NCBI GenBank assembly: GCA_018665005.1 | Contig: JABJEE010000278.1 | Location: 1 to 8,153, forward strand | DNA from: Flavobacteriales bacterium | GTDB taxonomy: Bacteria > Bacteroidota > Bacteroidia > Flavobacteriales_D > Crocinitomicaceae | Direction: 5' to 3' | Length of the DNA stretch: 8,153 bases | In this document: piece by piece, positions 1 through 6,208 of the stretch | Layout: each line of letters opens with the position of its first letter | Numbering within the stretch: the stretch's first letter is position 1 | Notes under the pieces: generated by a model | Seen by the model: the letters and a program-made list of their open reading frames with translations, nothing else | Database searches by the model: none | What the model was told of the DNA's origin: nothing | Position numbers and translations under genes: made by a program

Positions 1-731
1 AAAGCAATGACTACTTCGAACCTAGAGTATGGGGAGAAAAATTCATACGACCTATTTGGACCTACAACCGAGCATGGTTTTCCTCGAACTACCAAAAAAG
101 AGTTGCGGTAGATGCAGGGGTCGGATATGTCGCAGTGGATAGAGACAATTGGTGGGAATGGGACTATGATTTAGAACTCAGGTTTCGTGTAAATGATCAG
201 CTGTTCATAACACCAAGTTGGAGGCAGGGGTTTCAATTTAATAGTGAAGGGTATGCTGTGTCATTCGGTAATCCAGTAGATACCAGTAGTGCTATTATTT
301 TCGGAAATCGTAATCGCAAAACATCAACCATGACGATGGGAATAGATTACACACTAACAAATCGCATCGGTCTTACTTTTAGATTGAGGCATTATAATTC
401 TAAAATATCATACAATTTCTTTAATGAATTACTGAGTAACGGAAGGCTTTCCAAGCTCGAAAATTATTCTGGATTAGATGAAAATGGAATCTCCGTATAC
501 GATATCAATTACAATGCATTTACAATTGATATGGTTTTTAGATGGGTTTTCCTTCCTGGCAGTGAGCTTAATCTGGTTTGGAAAAACTCGATTTTTACCT
601 CAGATTCAGAAGTAAGTGAAAATTATTGGAACACCCTGAATAACACTTTAAAAAACGGTCCAACAAACAGCTTTTCGCTTAAATTAATTTATTGGCTAGA
701 TACACTTTCTTTAAAAAAGAAATCTATTTAA
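1..731 (+). CDS. DUF5916-family outer-membrane beta-barrel protein, C-terminal part (5' truncated by window)
   Basis: The open frame enters from the left edge (first full codon at position 3) and stops with TAA at 729-731, giving 242 visible residues. An internal GTG at 135 is not the real start, because coding continues upstream of it without a stop. The visible part is a run of amphipathic beta-strands rich in Tyr, Trp and Asn, as in an outer-membrane barrel. Counting from the first full codon, hallmarks of the DUF5916 C-terminal region are FRLRHYNS (about 126-133), the segment RWVFLPGSELNLVWKNS (about 180-196) and NSFSLKLIYWLD (222-233). In the family this barrel follows an N-terminal CBM9-like carbohydrate-binding domain, which would lie outside the window. 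Substrate and role are not established; a part in handling sugars or polymers at the cell surface is only inferred from the usual domain pairing. It ends in a short basic tail (KKKSI) and overlaps the convergent paaD by 8 bp. The family call is from remembered motifs and fairly firm. Confidence 0.8.
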   Translation, partial: SNDYFEPRVWGEKFIRPIWTYNRAWFSSNYQKRVAVDAGVGYVAVDRDNWWEWDYDLELRFRVNDQLFITPSWRQGFQFNSEGYAVSFGNPVDTSSAIIFGNRNRKTSTMTMGIDYTLTNRIGLTFRLRHYNSKISYNFFNELLSNGRLSKLENYSGLDENGISVYDINYNAFTIDMVFRWVFLPGSELNLVWKNSIFTSDSEVSENYWNTLNNTLKNGPTNSFSLKLIYWLDTLSLKKKSI

Positions 732-1212
732 AACATTTAAAATAATCGAAGGGTTCTCTACATTGGTTACATTGATAATGTGCCTTGCATGCCGTACTTC
801 CGAAATGACTTACCATTTTGGTATCTGAAGATTCACATCTCGGACAGGGAACAACAATTGGTTCGGCAAATAGCAATGACTTATCAGGTTCATTTTGAGG
901 AGGTGCTATACCGTAATCTTTCAACTTCTTTTTGCCTTTTTCAGACATCCAATCCGTAGTCCATGCTGGAGCTATTGAAGTGGAAATTTTAAAGTTCGAT
1001 ATACCCGATTCTTCAAATTTTGTTTGAATATCCTCCTCAATAGTTTGCATTGCGGGACATCCAATATATGTGGGGGTAATGGTTACATGAATCGCTTCTT
1101 TTTTTTCTTCTACTGACCGTATAATTCCCAAATCAACAACTGAAAGAACAGGTACTTCTGGGTCATATACCTCTTCCAATAAACTCCAGATATGATTTAT
1201 TGTGTTTACCAT
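724..1212 (-). CDS. paaD: Phenylacetyl-CoA epoxidase assembly subunit PaaD (MIP18/DUF59 family)
   Basis: This 162-residue protein has an N-terminal MIP18/DUF59 domain (about 5-85) and a C-terminal zinc-ribbon-like segment. The first shows DPEVPVLSVVDLGI (17-30) and YIGCPAM (49-55, with Cys52). The second has CPRC (Cys123, Cys126), FGSTACKA (Cys142), CNQC (Cys148, Cys151) and ends in FDYFKC (Cys160). This combination is diagnostic of PaaD. In the Paa system PaaD is needed for epoxidase activity but is not part of the core oxygenase; by analogy with other MIP18 proteins it probably helps insert or mature a metal or Fe-S centre. ATG is at 1210-1212 and TAG at 724-726. It is the last gene of the minus-strand operon, and its start overlaps the end of paaC by 7 nt, which suggests translational coupling. 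Its 3' end overlaps the convergent barrel gene by 8 bp, leaving no room for a separate terminator. Confidence 0.93.
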   Translation of the reverse strand: MVNTINHIWSLLEEVYDPEVPVLSVVDLGIIRSVEEKKEAIHVTITPTYIGCPAMQTIEEDIQTKFEESGISNFKISTSIAPAWTTDWMSEKGKKKLKDYGIAPPQNEPDKSLLFAEPIVVPCPRCESSDTKMVSHFGSTACKAHYQCNQCREPFDYFKCFK

Positions 1213-1964
1213 TCCATATTCGGGTAGGTTCGTTGCATATATTGTAATTCTGTCAACAAAAAACCCATATGTTCAGAATGTCTTCCCTGACGCCCTCCTT
1301 CAAACTTCCAATCGTTTTCTGGAAGCGCAATGCCTGCCATTTCGAATACATTCTTTACCGTCTTTTCCCATTCTAACTTGATGGAATTTAATTCAGGAAC
1401 AATTTTACTTTTCTGCAATAAAAAATCAGATTCATCCTCAAAAAACAATTCGTGTGAATATCTGTACAAGGTATGAAGGGATCCCTGTATTTTCTCATGG
1501 GATTCATCTGTGCCATCTCCAAGTCTAATGACCCATTCTGACGAATGTTTTAAGTGATACTTGGTTTCTTTTAAAGCTTTTTCTGCAATTGAAGCAAGCT
1601 CTTTTTCTGATGAATCTTGGAGGCATTCTAATAGAGGTTTTCGAAAAGCATCAAATAAAAATTGACGCATGATTGTATCACCAAAGTGACCATTGGGCTG
1701 TTCCAATAAAAGCGCATTCACATACTCTTTTTCCAATCTTAAAAAAGCCAGGTCATCGTTGGATTTTGTTTCACCACTCAAAGCTCCGGCATAATCTAAA
1801 AATAAGGTTGCCTGACCTATTAAATCTAGAGAAATATTTGTTAGCGCGATATCTTCTTCAAGTATTGGGCCATGGCCACATAATTCAGCCAATCGCTGAC
1901 CTAAAATTAAGCTGTCGTCTCCTAAGCGCAGAACGTAATTGTATAATGCTTCTTGTTTTGTCAT
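1206..1964 (-). CDS. paaC: 1,2-phenylacetyl-CoA epoxidase subunit PaaC
   Basis: This is a 252-residue, mostly helical ferritin-like protein of the usual PaaC length. Recognisable blocks are LGDDSLILGQRLAELCGHGP (14-33), LTNISLDLIGQA (41-52), a central helix carrying KYHLKHSSEWVIRLGDGT (135-152), and the C-terminal GRQGRHSEHMGFLLTEL (224-240) followed by QYMQRTYP. PaaC is the structural partner of PaaA. The two form a heterodimer in which PaaA holds the working di-iron site and PaaC supports the fold and helps form the active-site surroundings; this role is known from the E. coli enzyme, not visible here. ATG is at 1962-1964 and TAA at 1206-1208. It starts 2 nt after paaB stops and overlaps paaD by 7 nt, so it is cotranscribed with both. 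No truncation or odd substitution was noticed. Confidence 0.95.
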   Translation of the reverse strand: MTKQEALYNYVLRLGDDSLILGQRLAELCGHGPILEEDIALTNISLDLIGQATLFLDYAGALSGETKSNDDLAFLRLEKEYVNALLLEQPNGHFGDTIMRQFLFDAFRKPLLECLQDSSEKELASIAEKALKETKYHLKHSSEWVIRLGDGTDESHEKIQGSLHTLYRYSHELFFEDESDFLLQKSKIVPELNSIKLEWEKTVKNVFEMAGIALPENDWKFEGGRQGRHSEHMGFLLTELQYMQRTYPNMEW

Positions 1965-1966
1965 AA

Positions 1967-2260
1967 TTACATGTGTGAAATCCCATCAGGAACGTCATAA
2001 AAAGTAGGGTGTCTGTATACCTTTGAAGCCGAAGGCTCAAATAATGATTCCTCATCTGAAGGATCTGAAGCTGTAATTAAATTTGAAGGAACGACCCAAA
2101 TAGAAATACCTTCTTGCCTTCTTGTATAAACGTCTCTTGCATTCTCTACAGCCATTGTTGAATCTGCAGCCCTTAAGCTTCCCACATGTTTGTGATTGAG
2201 TCCTTGCTTACTTCTAATGAATACCTCCCAAAGGGGCCAATCTTTTTTATCTTGTGTCAT
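1967..2260 (-). CDS. paaB: 1,2-phenylacetyl-CoA epoxidase subunit PaaB
   Basis: This small 97-residue protein carries the conserved PaaB blocks WPLWEVFIRSKQGLNHKHVG (8-27), ARDVYTRRQEGISIWVV (41-57) and KVYRHPTFYDVPDGI (80-94). PaaB has no catalytic residues; in the characterised complex it bridges PaaAC heterodimers into a larger assembly and is required for activity. The start is taken at ATG 2258-2260, because it gives the family length and lies 1 nt after the paaA stop. The same frame is open up to 2314, but that extension would lie inside paaA and add 18 residues unlike the family. TAA is at 1967-1969, 2 nt before the paaC start. The packed spacing with both neighbours supports a fixed subunit ratio from one mRNA. 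Confidence 0.95.
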   Translation of the reverse strand: MTQDKKDWPLWEVFIRSKQGLNHKHVGSLRAADSTMAVENARDVYTRRQEGISIWVVPSNLITASDPSDEESLFEPSASKVYRHPTFYDVPDGISHM

Positions 2261-2261
2261 A

Positions 2262-3209
2262 TTACGCTGATTTTTTAGCACTCCTTTTATTAGCGAACGC
2301 CATAGCTGCCTCAACTACCCATTTACCATCCTCTTTCGCTTTTCTTCTTGCGTCAACCCTTTCTTTATTACAGGGTCCATTTCCTCCTACCACTTGCCAG
2401 AATTCATCCCAGTTTATCGCACCATAAGTGTAAGACTTTGTGGATTCATTCCATTTCAAATCTTTATCAGGAATAGTTAAACCAATCATTTCCGCTTGAG
2501 GAACAGTGATGTCTACAAATTGCTGTCTGAGTTCATCATTGGTGTGACGTTTTATTTTCCATTTCATGGACTGATCTGTATGTTTTGAATCGGCGTCACT
2601 CGGGCCAAACATCATTAATGACGGCCACCAAAATCGATTCAGTGCATCTTGTGCCATTTCTTTTTGTTCCTTGGTTCCAGAAGCCAACTTTGTCATGATT
2701 TCAAAACCCTGACGCTGATGAAAGGATTCTTCTTTGCAAACTCTGACCATAGCTCGCGCGTACGGGCCATATGAACACCTACATAATGGTACCTGATTCA
2801 TGATCGCTGCACCATCAACCAACCATCCAATTGCTCCCATATCAGCCCAAGAAAGCGTTGGATAATTGAATATTGATGAATATTTGGCTTTGCCAGAATG
2901 AAGATCATCTATTGTGTCTTCTCTATCCGCGCCCAAGGTTTCGGTCGCGCAGTATAAATATAAACCATGACCGGCTTCGTCTTGCACTTTCGCAAGCAAT
3001 ACCGCTTTTCTCCTCAAATTGGGGGCTCTCGTTATCCAATTGCCTTCGGGAAGCATGCCAACTATTTCTGAATGAGCATGTTGTGAAATTTGTCTAATCA
3101 ATGTTGCTCTGTAGTTATCAGGCATCCAATCATTAGGCTCTATCTTGATGTCTGCATCAATTTTTTTCTGAAATTTTTCTTCTAGGCTTTTAATATCTAT
3201 GTTCTTCAT
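2262..3209 (-). CDS. paaA: 1,2-phenylacetyl-CoA epoxidase catalytic subunit PaaA (di-iron monooxygenase)
   Basis: This is a 315-residue catalytic subunit, close to the roughly 310 usual for PaaA. It uses O2 and electrons from PaaE to epoxidise the aromatic ring of phenylacetyl-CoA in the cytoplasm. Likely di-iron ligands appear in carboxylate-bridged order: Glu48 in HSEIVG, the ExxH pair Glu78/His81 in QDEAGHG, and the second ExxH pair Glu161/His164 in KEESFHQRQG. Other strong family blocks are LCRCSYGPYARAMVRVCKEE (142-161), WPSLMMFGPSD (195-205) and NWDEFWQVVGGNGPCNKERV (266-285). The start is ATG 3207-3209, giving MKNIDIKSLEEKF. The frame stays open to 3323, but the extra 38 residues would come from the promoter region and do not look like the family. 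It is the first gene of paaABCD; TAA at 2262-2264 is 1 nt from the paaB start. A promoter match lies just upstream. Confidence 0.96.
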   Translation of the reverse strand: MKNIDIKSLEEKFQKKIDADIKIEPNDWMPDNYRATLIRQISQHAHSEIVGMLPEGNWITRAPNLRRKAVLLAKVQDEAGHGLYLYCATETLGADREDTIDDLHSGKAKYSSIFNYPTLSWADMGAIGWLVDGAAIMNQVPLCRCSYGPYARAMVRVCKEESFHQRQGFEIMTKLASGTKEQKEMAQDALNRFWWPSLMMFGPSDADSKHTDQSMKWKIKRHTNDELRQQFVDITVPQAEMIGLTIPDKDLKWNESTKSYTYGAINWDEFWQVVGGNGPCNKERVDARRKAKEDGKWVVEAAMAFANKRSAKKSA

Positions 3210-3228
3210 GAATAAAGCGTTAACTAAA

Positions 3229-3264
3229 CAAATATAAGTATAAACTACACCAACTAAAACAAAA
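3229..3264 (-). promoter_or_regulatory. Candidate Bacteroidota-type promoter for paaABCD
   Basis: Read on the minus strand, TATATTTG (3236 down to 3229) is an exact match to the Bacteroidota -7 pattern TAnnTTTG. A TTTTG (3264 down to 3260) lies 23 nt upstream, at the long end of the accepted spacing for the -33 element. Transcription would begin about 10-15 nt before the paaA ATG at 3209, giving a very short leader. The call rests on pattern matching in AT-rich DNA, but the position just in front of the operon supports it. Confidence 0.5.
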
Positions 3265-3285
3265 CTAATTGAACAATGTTTTCTA

Positions 3286-3303
3286 TCTCTTGTAATCAAG
3301 AGA
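3286..3303. promoter_or_regulatory. Perfect 7-bp inverted repeat, candidate operator in the divergent paa control region
   Basis: The sequence TCTCTTGTAATCAAGAGA has two perfect 7-bp arms (TCTCTTG and CAAGAGA) around a 4-nt TAAT centre. With one bulged base (A3285) the pairing extends by three more pairs, TCT 3282-3284 with AGA 3304-3306. It lies between two divergent transcription units and covers the possible -33 element of the paaE promoter. That is a good place for a dimeric repressor such as the TetR- or GntR-type regulators (PaaR, PaaX) known for paa genes elsewhere. No regulator gene is present in the window, so the binding protein is unknown. Confidence 0.45.
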
Positions 3304-3319
3304 AGATTGATTAATTTTA
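3290..3319 (+). promoter_or_regulatory. Candidate Bacteroidota-type promoter for the paaE-paaE-SDR operon
   Basis: TTG (3290-3292) and TAATTTTA (3312-3319) are separated by 19 nt, the typical Bacteroidota spacing. The second element differs from TAnnTTTG only in its last base. Transcription would begin near 3325, about 20 nt before the ATG at 3345. The upstream element sits inside the inverted repeat at 3286-3303, so a protein bound there should block it. Confidence 0.42.
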
Positions 3320-3344
3320 ACACTTAAATAGAAACGATTTTTTT

Positions 3345-4412
3345 ATGAGCTCTGATTTTTATAAACTAACGATAGAAGAAGTCGTTAAAGAAACTGAGGA
3401 TTGTGTATCGTTATCATTTGGTATTCCTGACGAATTGAAAGATAAATTCTCCTTTTATTCAGGACAATATCTTACACTGAAACAAGAAATCGACGGTGCA
3501 GACCTTCGCAGGTCGTATTCACTGTGCTCAGAACCATCATCAGGAGTTCATAAAGTAGCGATTAAACAAGTCGAAAAAGGTGTGTTTTCAACTTTTGCAA
3601 ATGTTTCGATTAAAAAAGGAGATTCTATAGAATGTTTTCCCCCTACAGGCAACTTTAAACATATACCATCGCCGAAATCAGAAAAAAACTATGTGCTTTT
3701 TGCCGCAGGAAGTGGAATTACTCCAATATTGTCTATTCTTAAAAGTATTTTACTTCACGAAGAAAAAAGCACCGTAAATCTTTTTTACGGGAACAAAGGG
3801 TTTAGCTCAGTAATATTTAGAGAAGAAATAGAAGCATTAAAAAACAATTTCATTAATCGCTTAAGTGTTACACATATTTTTTCAAAAGAAAACCTCGGAA
3901 ACCGAATTCAAAAGGGAAGAATTGATGAAGAAAAATGCGAATATTTATACGATGCTTTCTTAAAAGACATTGTCATTGATGACATATATATTTGCGGACC
4001 AGAACAAATGACACTATCCATTCGTGAAGTCTCAATAAGAAGAGGTGTTCCTTCCTCCAATATTCATCTTGAACTTTTCGGTACCTCTATTAAAAAAGTA
4101 AAATCTGTTGTTGCAAAAAACACACCCTCGTTTGACAGCGTAATCGAATTAAAATTAGATGGAGATGAATTTGAATTTCCTTTAAATTCGGAAGGTGAAA
4201 ACATTTTAGATGCAGCACAAAAAACGGGCATTGACCTTCCCTTTGCATGCAAGGGAGGAGTCTGTTGTACATGCAAAGCAAAAGTCTTAGAAGGCAATGT
4301 CAGTATGGATGTAAACTATGGATTAGAACAGGATGAAATAGAGAATGGATATGTTCTTACCTGTCAAGCGCATCCAACAACTGAAAAAGTAATAATATCA
4401 TTTGACGATTAA
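3345..4412 (+). CDS. paaE: PaaE-type reductase (FAD/NAD(P)H plus 2Fe-2S ferredoxin domain), first copy
   Basis: This 355-residue reductase has the size and domain order of PaaE, the electron-transfer subunit of phenylacetyl-CoA epoxidase. The FAD-binding domain (about 5-105) has RRSYSLCS (55-62). The NAD(P)-binding domain (about 115-235) has AAGSGITPILS (120-130) and CGPEQM (217-222). The C-terminal plant-type ferredoxin domain (about 264-355) has cluster cysteines 302, 307 and 310 (C-x4-C-x2-C) and Cys340 in LTCQAHP. It carries electrons from NAD(P)H through FAD and the cluster to the PaaA di-iron site. It is the first gene of a plus-strand operon divergent from paaABCD, and its stop lies 3 nt before the second copy. 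An extra cysteine (308) sits next to ligand 307. No Shine-Dalgarno sequence precedes the ATG, only a T run. Which copy is the true PaaE cannot be told from sequence; position nearest paaA favours this one. Confidence 0.88.
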   Translation: MSSDFYKLTIEEVVKETEDCVSLSFGIPDELKDKFSFYSGQYLTLKQEIDGADLRRSYSLCSEPSSGVHKVAIKQVEKGVFSTFANVSIKKGDSIECFPPTGNFKHIPSPKSEKNYVLFAAGSGITPILSILKSILLHEEKSTVNLFYGNKGFSSVIFREEIEALKNNFINRLSVTHIFSKENLGNRIQKGRIDEEKCEYLYDAFLKDIVIDDIYICGPEQMTLSIREVSIRRGVPSSNIHLELFGTSIKKVKSVVAKNTPSFDSVIELKLDGDEFEFPLNSEGENILDAAQKTGIDLPFACKGGVCCTCKAKVLEGNVSMDVNYGLEQDEIENGYVLTCQAHPTTEKVIISFDD

Positions 4413-4415
4413 ACT

Positions 4416-5477
4416 ATGGGAATATTCAATCTTTTCGGAAAAAAAGAAAAACAAGCTTTAAAGGGTTATTTTTCTCTTCAAATCTCTAATGTTGAAAAAC
4501 TAAATTCACAAGCCGTTAGGGTTGAATTTGAAGTGCCTTCTGCGTTAGAATCGAAGTTTAAATTCGAACCCGGTCAATATGTCAATCTTGTTTTACATAT
4601 TGAGGGAATAGAACAGCGGAGATCTTATTCTATTTGTAGCCACCCCAATCAACCTTTAAGCATTGCCATTAAAAGGGTAGAGAATGGAATCGTATCAAAC
4701 TGGTTCAATGATCTAACTGATCACAAGGATCCTATTTTGGTTTCTGCACCAACAGGGAATTTTGTTCTTCCGCAAAAAGCCAAGAGTTTTGTTGCTATTG
4801 CTGCAGGCAGTGGGATTACTCCAATGATGTCCCTTTTAAAATCCAATGCTCAAGAAATCGAGGCCACATTAATCTATGGGAACAAAACCAAAGATGAAGC
4901 CCTTTTTCTTGAAGAAATCAAAAATTTACCTCTTAAATCAGCGTCTTATTTTTTTAGCAGAGAGAGCATTGAGGGTATGCAAAAAGGAAGAATTGACAAA
5001 AACACTTTGACCTCTTTAATTAAAGAAAATATTGAAATTCTCAAAAATGATTACTTTTTAATCTGTGGACCTGAAGAAATGATTCATTCTTGTAAAGAAA
5101 CACTAAAGTTTTTTGGCCTTTCTGATGAGAGAATTCTTTTCGAGCTTTTCACTACTCCTACAATATCTGAAGAAGCAAAAACTGAGAAATTCGATGGTAT
5201 GTCCAAGGTAACGGTATTGATCGATGATGATGAGGCTTCATTTGAACTCTCTGGAAAAGGCAGCTCAATACTTGATGCCGTAGAAAGTGAGGGACTAGAT
5301 GCCCCCTACTCTTGTCGTGGAGGTGTTTGCTCCTCTTGCAAGGCAAAAGTTCTTGAAGGCAGCGCTTCAATGGATTTAAATTATTCTCTAACAGACGAAG
5401 AAGTAAAAGAAGGGTATATTTTGACTTGTCAGGCGCATCCTTCAAGTGAAACACTCAAAATCTCTTATGATGAGTAA
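4416..5477 (+). CDS. PaaE-type reductase (FAD/NAD(P)H plus 2Fe-2S ferredoxin domain), second tandem copy
   Basis: This 353-residue paralogue of the preceding gene has the same domain order. The FAD motif is RRSYSICS (68-75), the nucleotide motifs are AAGSGITPMMS (129-139) and CGPEEM (217-222), and the ferredoxin cysteines are 300, 305, 308 and 338. By hand alignment of the last 69 residues, about 40 are identical to the first copy, and the flavin and nucleotide domains look less alike, so this is an old duplication. All cofactor motifs are intact, which argues that it is functional. Its N-terminus is about 13 residues longer (MGIFNLFGKKEKQ), a short hydrophobic-then-basic segment absent from the first copy. 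It starts 3 nt after the first copy's stop, and its end overlaps the SDR gene. It could be a second PaaE, a redundant one, or a reductase for another oxygenase; the sequence alone does not decide. Confidence 0.85.
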   Translation: MGIFNLFGKKEKQALKGYFSLQISNVEKLNSQAVRVEFEVPSALESKFKFEPGQYVNLVLHIEGIEQRRSYSICSHPNQPLSIAIKRVENGIVSNWFNDLTDHKDPILVSAPTGNFVLPQKAKSFVAIAAGSGITPMMSLLKSNAQEIEATLIYGNKTKDEALFLEEIKNLPLKSASYFFSRESIEGMQKGRIDKNTLTSLIKENIEILKNDYFLICGPEEMIHSCKETLKFFGLSDERILFELFTTPTISEEAKTEKFDGMSKVTVLIDDDEASFELSGKGSSILDAVESEGLDAPYSCRGGVCSSCKAKVLEGSASMDLNYSLTDEEVKEGYILTCQAHPSSETLKISYDE

Positions 5478-6159
5478 ACGAATTGTGGTCATAGGTGCAA
5501 GTACGGGGATCGGAAATGCTCTGGTTCATGTGGCAGCTAAAGAAAGTGATTGTAAAGTCATTGCGTTTGCACGCAACACAGACTTGATGGAACAATCATT
5601 TAAATCATTGAGCAACGTCAGCTATCATCATTTAGATCTTGAAGACATTAACTCGAACGATTTTAGTCAAGTATTAGATCAATTCGGGCCTATAGACATA
5701 TTGATTAATAATGCCGGATTTCTCGTAAACAAACCCTTTGAGGATCTATGTAAAGATGATTTAGTTAAGTCATTTCAGGTGAATACTATTGGCATAATGG
5801 AAATTACAAAATTATCCATCCCTTATCTGAATAAAACAAATTCTCACATTGTGAACATTAGCTCGATGGGAGGGTTTCAGGGTTCAGCAAAATTCCCAGG
5901 ATTAACCGCTTATTCCAGTGCAAAAGCCGCGCTTTGCGCCTTTACAGAAGTATTTGCCGAAGAGTATAAAGACTCTTCTATTAAAATGAATTGCTTGTGT
6001 TTAGGTGCGGTTCAAACTAAAATGCTCGAAAAGGCATTCCCCGGTTTTAAAGCAGAAATATCACCTAAAGAAATGGGTTCTTATATTTTTGACTTTGCTC
6101 GTAAACAAGGAAGATTTTTAAATGGAAAAATCATCCCTGTTTCATTGAGTACTCCTTAA
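5470..6159 (+). CDS. Short-chain dehydrogenase/reductase (SDR) family oxidoreductase
   Basis: This 229-residue classical-type SDR has a Rossmann nucleotide site GASTGIG (9-15), NNAG (80-83), a structural Asn in VNTIG (Asn105), serines SS (131-132), and the catalytic pair YSSAK (Tyr148, Lys152). The Ser132-to-Tyr148 distance is 16 residues, against 13 in most classical SDRs, because of extra residues in the GFQGSAKFPG stretch; I recall this variant in other Bacteroidota SDRs. The substrate is not predictable. The start at ATG 5470 gives MSKRIVVIG; ATG 5467 is equally possible, and the frame is open back to 5446. Either way the start lies inside the end of the second reductase gene (overlap 8 or 11 nt), which suggests translational coupling and a shared pathway. 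Known phenylacetate catabolism uses PaaH, a 3-hydroxyacyl-CoA dehydrogenase of a different family, so a role here is inference only. Confidence 0.85.
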   Translation: MSKRIVVIGASTGIGNALVHVAAKESDCKVIAFARNTDLMEQSFKSLSNVSYHHLDLEDINSNDFSQVLDQFGPIDILINNAGFLVNKPFEDLCKDDLVKSFQVNTIGIMEITKLSIPYLNKTNSHIVNISSMGGFQGSAKFPGLTAYSSAKAALCAFTEVFAEEYKDSSIKMNCLCLGAVQTKMLEKAFPGFKAEISPKEMGSYIFDFARKQGRFLNGKIIPVSLSTP

Positions 6160-6182
6160 TTTATTTTTCAGGTTTTTTGTTG

Positions 6183-6190
6183 TATCTTAG
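6183..6190 (+). promoter_or_regulatory. Weak -7-like element upstream of the PorP/SprF gene
   Basis: TATCTTAG lies 18 nt before the ATG at 6209 and differs from TAnnTTTG at one base. I see no convincing TTG or TTTG at the expected distance upstream. The 49-nt gap between SDR and this gene and the change of functional theme make a new promoter plausible, but this site is only a candidate. No stem-loop terminator for the upstream operon is visible in the gap. Confidence 0.22.
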
Positions 6191-6208
6191 ATAACAATTA
6201 AATAACAA

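Noticed and set aside
727..745. Repeated TTTAAA at the barrel/paaD junction as a terminator or binding site
   Set aside because: It is inside both coding ends, short and AT-rich, with no stable stem.
1673..1966. Open frame on the plus strand opposite paaC
   Set aside because: It is a shadow of a strongly conserved gene with no recognisable protein features. The same applies to frames at 2873-3097 (plus), 4064-4297 and 4090-4281 (minus), and 5158-5454 (minus).
2261..2314. In-frame extension of paaB by 18 residues
   Set aside because: It lies entirely inside the paaA coding end. The ATG at 2260 gives the normal 97-residue PaaB and a 1-nt junction.
3210..3323. In-frame N-terminal extension of paaA by 38 residues, including a hydrophobic stretch that could pass for a membrane anchor
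   Set aside because: It covers the divergent promoter region and inverted repeat, PaaA is a soluble cytoplasmic enzyme, and ATG 3209 gives the normal family length.
6160..6182. T-rich run after the SDR stop as a rho-independent terminator
   Set aside because: There is no GC-rich stem in front of the T run.
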